Below are positions 59,317 to 64,000 of a stretch of 64,000 nt of DNA, one piece after another. Positions within the stretch are counted from its first letter, which is position 1. Every line of letters begins with the position of its first letter. Source of the stretch: Phymorhynchus buccinoides (taxonomy: Eukaryota > Mollusca > Gastropoda > Neogastropoda > Raphitomidae); the NCBI GenBank assembly GCA_017654935.2, contig CM065683.1, positions 5,792,131-5,856,130 on the forward strand. Direction: 5' to 3'. A program made the translations under genes and the position numbers. The notes beneath the pieces were generated by a model, which was given only the letters and a program-made list of their open reading frames with translations, was not told the DNA's origin and searched no databases.

Positions 59317-59700
59317 GTAGACAGCCAGACAACCGGCCAGACAAGGACCGTTCAGCGGTACCCAGCATGATGCCGGCCCAACCACTGCCTACCCTTCTGT
59401 TTGAAGCTTTAGTGCTCTGCCAGCAGCCTTCTGGACACGGTTTTCGCAGAAGGGGTCTGGGTGGTTTCTTAGAAAGTGTGTACCTAGGGATCTGGAGAGA
59501 AAGAGGGTCAGAAACGGAACGCACTTGTCTGAACTGACGTCAGATGGGAACTATTGTCGCAGAAGTAGACCTAAAGCAGAGCAGTTTGATGGATAAAGAA
59601 ATGTTTAGTTTATATTCAATTCTAGCTGCGACAGGTAGCCAGTGCAGAGAACGGAGATGAATACCGAGATGATCGAGCAGCGGGCGGAGGTCGAGCAGAA

Positions 59701-59879
59701 TAATAATAATAATAATAATAATAACAGTACATTTATATAGCGCTTTACCTCAGATGAGCCCAAAGCGCTTTACAATCAATTATTCATCAACAGATAACAA
59801 AAAAAAAACATTCAAGAGTGACACCAACCACCAACAGTGCATATGCAAAGCAACTCTCTCTCTCTCTCTAACACACACG

Positions 59880-59973
<94 letters not shown>

Positions 59974-60182
59974 AACACACAATTATTGACACCAACTCGT
60001 TCATACCCCATTCGGTAAGTCACAGCAACTGAGCCGCATGGACTGACCACATACACCAACACGCAGACACAAACACCCTCACACACAACGTACGCACGCA
60101 GACAGACACACAGACACGCACACAAACACATGCGTGCACACACAACCCACAAAACCAAAATACACACAAGCACACATTCATG

Positions 60183-60253
<71 letters not shown>

Positions 60254-60617
60254 CACAAAACACAGCACAAACCTCTTAAATCAATCTTCCCTCACGTGCA
60301 CACAACGATAGACAACTGATCAAATATTTAGGGCGCAGCAGGAAAAAGATGGGTTTTAAGAGAGGTTTTGAATGAGGAGACTGAGTTGGAGTGTCGGAGA
60401 GGAGAAGGCAGAGAATTCCAAAGAGATGGTGCTTGACAAGAAAAAGAACGTTGGCCAGCAGATTTGAGACGGATGGAGGGAATGGAAAGGAGACGAGAAT
60501 CAGAAGACGAACGTAGTTGGCGAGCTGGGACATAGAGATGAAGAAGATCAGAGAGATACTGGGGAGCTTGATCATTCAGTGACTTGAAGGCAAGGAGGAG
60601 AATTTTGTAGAGAAGAG
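59701..60617 (-). mobile_element. 5'-truncated LINE inserted in copy C
   Basis: Reverse-strand insertion: its 3' tail is the AAT repeat at 59701-59723, followed by GCGCTTTACCTCAGATGAGC and a UTR with AC tracts (59871-59970, 60184-60249). The upstream coding end is at 60328-60617. Copy B gives the empty site (GAGCAGAAGAGAGTG, about 58364). A short AGAA-type duplication flanks it. The UTR matches 41776-42310 in the other orientation. Confidence 0.85.
60328..60617 (-). pseudogene. CR1/L2-type LINE ORF2 C-terminal fragment
   Basis: Reads LLYKILLLAFKSLNDQAP, QYLSDLLHLYVPARQLRSS, then SAGQRSFSCQAPSLWNSLP and FKTSLKTHLF. This is the standard C-terminal pattern of CR1/L2 LINE proteins (AP.YL..LL, R.LRS, APRLWNSLP, FK..LKTHLF). 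No catalytic domain. The frame is intact over this part, so the insertion is fairly young. Confidence 0.88.
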
Positions 60618-60709
60618 AGTGATTCCTTACGACGATGACAACAGACTGGCCGCAGAGCTGAAGCAGTCCATTGTGAGCGCCAACGAAGGCCTGCTCGAGC
60701 TTTTTTCTC

Positions 60710-60740
<31 letters not shown>

Positions 60741-60832
60741 GGATTATAATGCTGCCCACTAGAACTGGTTATATCAACAGAGACTAGTTAGTTCTTTGCT
60801 CCTACAAACATGGCTTCGGTTTTGTCACAATA

Positions 60833-61066
60833 TCACTGATGTTTATTCCGAATCATCCGACTGTGTATGTCCGAAAAGCTGTTCCCAACTTCTGAAAGAA
60901 GCGAATTGATATCTTCAGAAGTTGTGCTGTTATGGAGTTGTGTGTCTTCAGCGTAGAAGTGATGCTTCGTGTCGTGCTGGTTGATGATGTTGGCGAGGTG
61001 TGATGCATGCAGGCAGAGAAGACAAGGCCGAGCCCCGACCCCTTGGAGGAGGACTCCAAAAGACAA
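60833..61066 (-). pseudogene. LINE reverse transcriptase fragment, copy C, motif YAED
   Basis: Nearly identical to 58578-58811, with FSDIH for FSGIH. Same YAED change and same stop. Confirms that inactivation preceded the duplication. Confidence 0.85.
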
Positions 61067-61083
61067 TGCAACCCGATCAGATC

Positions 61084-61540
61084 GACGACGTTGAAAGAAC
61101 TATTGAAATTCAAAAGACCATTAAAAGAACTATTGAAATTGAAACAACATTGAAAGATCTATTGAAATCGAAACATTGAAAGATCTATTGAAACTAAAAC
61201 GACATTGAAAGAACTATTGAAACTAAAACCATTGAAAAGAACTATTGAAATTAAAACGACCATTGAAAACAACTATTTAAATTAAAACATTAAAAGAACT
61301 ATAGAAATGAAAACGACCATTGAAAAGAACTATTGACATAAAACGACTATTGAAAGAACTATTGAAATTAAAACGACTATTGAAAAGATCTATTGAAATT
61401 AAACGACATTGAAAGAACTATTCAAATTAAAACGACTATTGAAATTAAAACGACTATTGAAAAGAACTATTGACATTAAACCGACCATTGAAAAGAACTA
61501 TTGGCATTAAACGACTATTGAAAAGAACCACTGAAATGAA
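61084..61540 (+). repeat. Degenerate 27-30-bp ATTGAAA tandem repeat, expanded in copy C
   Basis: ATTGAAAGAACTATTGAAAT with AAAACGACC recurs about 16 times with indels. Copies A (about 57448-57600) and B (about 58830-58990) have only about 150 bp of it. Confidence 0.8.
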
Positions 61541-62235
61541 GTGGTCAGGAAGTTAAGACGAAAACCGTGAGAGGGAATTTGGCAAATCTCAAAAGAATGT
61601 TCAGACGAAAGAGGTTAGAGTGGTCTATAGTATCCAAGCAGCAGAGAGACCCAGAAGTGTTGCAACATATTGTTTTCTCCAGAATCTGAAGAAAGTAACA
61701 TTTAGTTGATAATGTGAACAAGAACGGATTCCTTCCAATTTTTCTTTCTTTTTAACAAGAGCGGTTTCAGTATTGTGGTAGGCTCTGTACGCAGAAAGGT
61801 AGCGACGGTGAAGGTAGTTTATTTACAGGGATGCTTGTTCTGTTCTTTCACTACAACACCTTTATGCAGAAGCTTAGAGAATAATGGAAGCATTGGCATA
61901 GTTGTGTAGGTTTGTTTTAGATTATCGGGACCAGCACGCACGCACACGCACACACACACACGCACGCACGTACGCATATACACACACACACACACACACA
62001 CACAACAGTGATCAAACCATGCAGCGAGAACCCATTCTGATTCAGTTGACCCCTCCTCTCTCTCTCTCTCTCTCTCTCTGTTTAAAATTCCTATGTACGT
62101 GGACAATTCGATGTGCTAAAAACTATTTTGCTTTCCTTGAAGCAGAACTACTTTTTTTCAATTCGTTTAATAAACTTCTCCGACCCTTCATTCGTGTTGC
62201 AACTAGTCCCCCCCCCCTCTCTCTCTCTCTCTCTC

Positions 62236-62292
<57 letters not shown>

Positions 62293-62390
62293 CTCTCTCG
62301 CACAGACAGACAGGCACACACGCACACACACATACAAATGAATCCCTCCCTCTCACACGCATTTGAGAATCATCATTCGCACTCCTGACG
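61541..62390. other. Unique DNA, AC and CT tracts
   Basis: 61541-61930 shows no gene. AC tract 61938-62005. CT tracts 62055-62090 and 62217-62300. An open frame at 61902-62366 is mostly translated simple repeat. Confidence 0.4.
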
Positions 62391-62870
62391 CACAAAACAC
62401 ATAAATATCCCTACACACACACACACACACGCACGCACGAACGAATAGAATCTCTCCAACACGCACACAATCGAATAAATCATCAATCCTTCCTTCCACA
62501 CACAAATAACCATCAATTCCCCAACATACGCAATAATTACGCACATATACACAGCCCCCCCCCCCTCCCCCCACACACCCACACACACACATTCATCATG
62601 CACAATAAAGAATTGTCACTCCCCCACACCATAAAGAATCATCATGTAACGCCCCGCATCACACAAAAATTAAAAAACAAAAGTTAAAAAAACGATGAAA
62701 AAAGATAGTCCACCCCCATCATCATCTCAATTTCCAACACACAAAACAAGGAATGATCGTATGACATCCACACATACTCAAAATAAAGAATAATTATTTA
62801 ATACAACCCCCATCCCACATTCCCTCGACACACACACATGATGGTATCTTTATTATACATATACACACAT
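62391..62870 (+). repeat. Diverged CA-rich satellite-like DNA
   Basis: Loose repetition of ATCATCATGTAAC, CACACAC and AATAAAGAA elements about every 33-40 bp, apparently old copies of the arrays that follow. Confidence 0.5.
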
Positions 62871-62874
62871 TCAA

Positions 62875-63125
62875 GAAACCATCATGTAACCCCCTCACAC
62901 ATGTAAAAAACCCATCATGTAACCCCCTCACACATGTAAAAAACCCATCATGTAACCCCCTCACACATGTAAAACACCCATCATGTAACCCCCTCACATG
63001 TAAAACACCCATCATGTAACCCCCTCACACATGTAAAACACCCATCATGTAACCCCCTCACACATGTAAAACACCCATCATGTAACACCCTCACACATGT
63101 AAAAAACCCATCATGTAACACCCGT
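62875..63125 (+). repeat. 33-bp tandem array
   Basis: Unit CCATCATGTAACCCCCTCAC plus ACATGTAAAA(A/C)AC, about seven near-identical copies, one shortened at about 63000. Related to the 35-bp array at the window end. Confidence 0.92.
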
Positions 63126-63182
63126 CAGACACAAAATAAAGAAACCAGCGCGCGCGCACGCACGCACGCACACGCACGCGCG

Positions 63183-63214
<32 letters not shown>

Positions 63215-63639
63215 GTCAAATAGTCGTCATATAACACTTCACATACACGTAGCAAAGAACATGATATTATCATGTAACATCTCACCACACACAATAACTA
63301 ATCATCAATATAACACACATAGCATTAAGAATCATCAGGTCAAACACACACGAGCGTGCATGCTCACACACACAACGCAATCATCATGTAACACCTCTCC
63401 CATTCACAAACACAAACAAATAAGGAATTATGTAGAACCCCCACCACCTTCCTTACCACCTCCCATGACACAAGAATCATCAGGCACATTTCCCTAGGCA
63501 CTCACACAGGCAAAATTAAAAAACAAATCATGTAACCCCCACCCACCCACCTTAATATAAAGATTCGCTATCAACCCCCCCCCCCCCCCCCCCCCCCCGC
63601 ACACACACACACATGCAGAAACATGCAACACCCATCACA

Positions 63640-64000
63640 ACACAATAGAGAAATCATCATGTAACCCCCTTCACACACAATCAAGAAATCACCATGTAAC
63701 ACCCTGCACACACAATAAAGAAATCATCATGTAACCCCCTTCACACACAATAAAGAAACCATCATGTAACCCCCTTCACACACAATAAAGAAACCATCAT
63801 GTAACCCCCTTCACACACAATAAAGAAATCATCATGTAACCCCCTTCACACATAAAGAAATCATCATGTAACACAATAAAGAAATCATCATGTAACCCCC
63901 TTCACACACAATAAAGAAATCATCATGTAACCCCCTTCACACACAATAAAGAAATCATCATGTAACCCCCTTCACACACAATAAAGAAATCATCATGTAA
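63640..64000 (+). repeat. 35-bp tandem array running off the window
   Basis: Unit AAATCATCATGTAACCCCCT plus TCACACACAATAAAG, about ten copies, one deleted for the CCCCCTTCACACAC part near 63870. Each unit contains AATAAA. The array is open at the window end. The stretch 63130-63640 between the arrays is CA-rich and diverged, with a C run at 63578-63598. Confidence 0.93.

Larger units (their letters stand above)
59317..61085 (-). repeat. Tandem duplication unit, copy C, split by a LINE
   Basis: Matches copy B at 59317-59700 and 60618-61085. The intervening 59701-60617 is a LINE inserted in the reverse direction. Afterwards the ATTGAAA block is expanded (61084-61540) and the unit does not continue. 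Confidence 0.85.

Overview
The window looks like intergenic and intronic DNA from a repeat-rich animal nuclear genome, most plausibly a marine invertebrate such as a mollusc. This is inferred from the content: a Penelope-like element (PLE), decayed CR1/L2-type LINEs, SINEs, a Tc1/mariner remnant, dense fold-back MITEs, very long GA, AC and CT dinucleotide runs, and short exon-like islands with GT/AG splice signals. There are no operons, rRNA genes, tRNA genes or CRISPR arrays. I cannot name the species. The assembly has a 500-N gap at 13501-14000.

Host coding sequence is scarce. On the + strand an exon at 14073-14224 encodes the last transmembrane segment and the PETL region of an SLC22-type organic ion transporter. 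A second candidate exon begins at 13376 and runs into the gap. On the - strand a 68-bp exon-like island resembling an SLC5-type sodium-coupled transporter occurs twice (22829-22896 and 31676-31744) within a duplicated block of about 265 bp. The second copy carries a one-base frameshift.

Layout: 0-13 kb holds interspersed repeats, two copies of a SINE with identifiable target duplications, the first 44-bp minisatellite array (4.85-6.36 kb) and simple repeats. 13-16 kb is the transporter exon region plus an uninterrupted copy of the repeat found at the window start. 16.5-18.05 kb is a minisatellite of about 66 units of 23 bp. 18-22 kb is mostly MITEs and repeats. 23.3-24.5 kb is a 5'-truncated LINE. 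24.6-29.1 kb is a complete-looking PLE with an intact 918-codon RT plus GIY-YIG ORF and pseudo-LTRs. 29.2-31.0 kb has two tandem-repeat blocks. 32.2-34.5 kb is the second 44-bp array with the same 3' module as the first. 35-46 kb is a dense set of palindromic TA- and TTAA-flanked MITEs. 47-49 kb has two abutting minisatellites (27 bp, then 49 bp). 50-56 kb has trinucleotide repeats, inverted repeats and an internally deleted Tc1/mariner element. 56.3-61.5 kb is a three-copy tandem duplication carrying a dead LINE RT fragment, with copies separately hit by a TTAA element and a LINE. 62.4-64 kb is a CA-rich 33-35-bp tandem repeat that runs off the window end.

The only ORF likely to encode a working protein product is that of the PLE. 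The main biological interest is the record of nested mobile-element insertions, several with matching empty sites elsewhere in the window, and of tandem-repeat amplification inside mobile elements.
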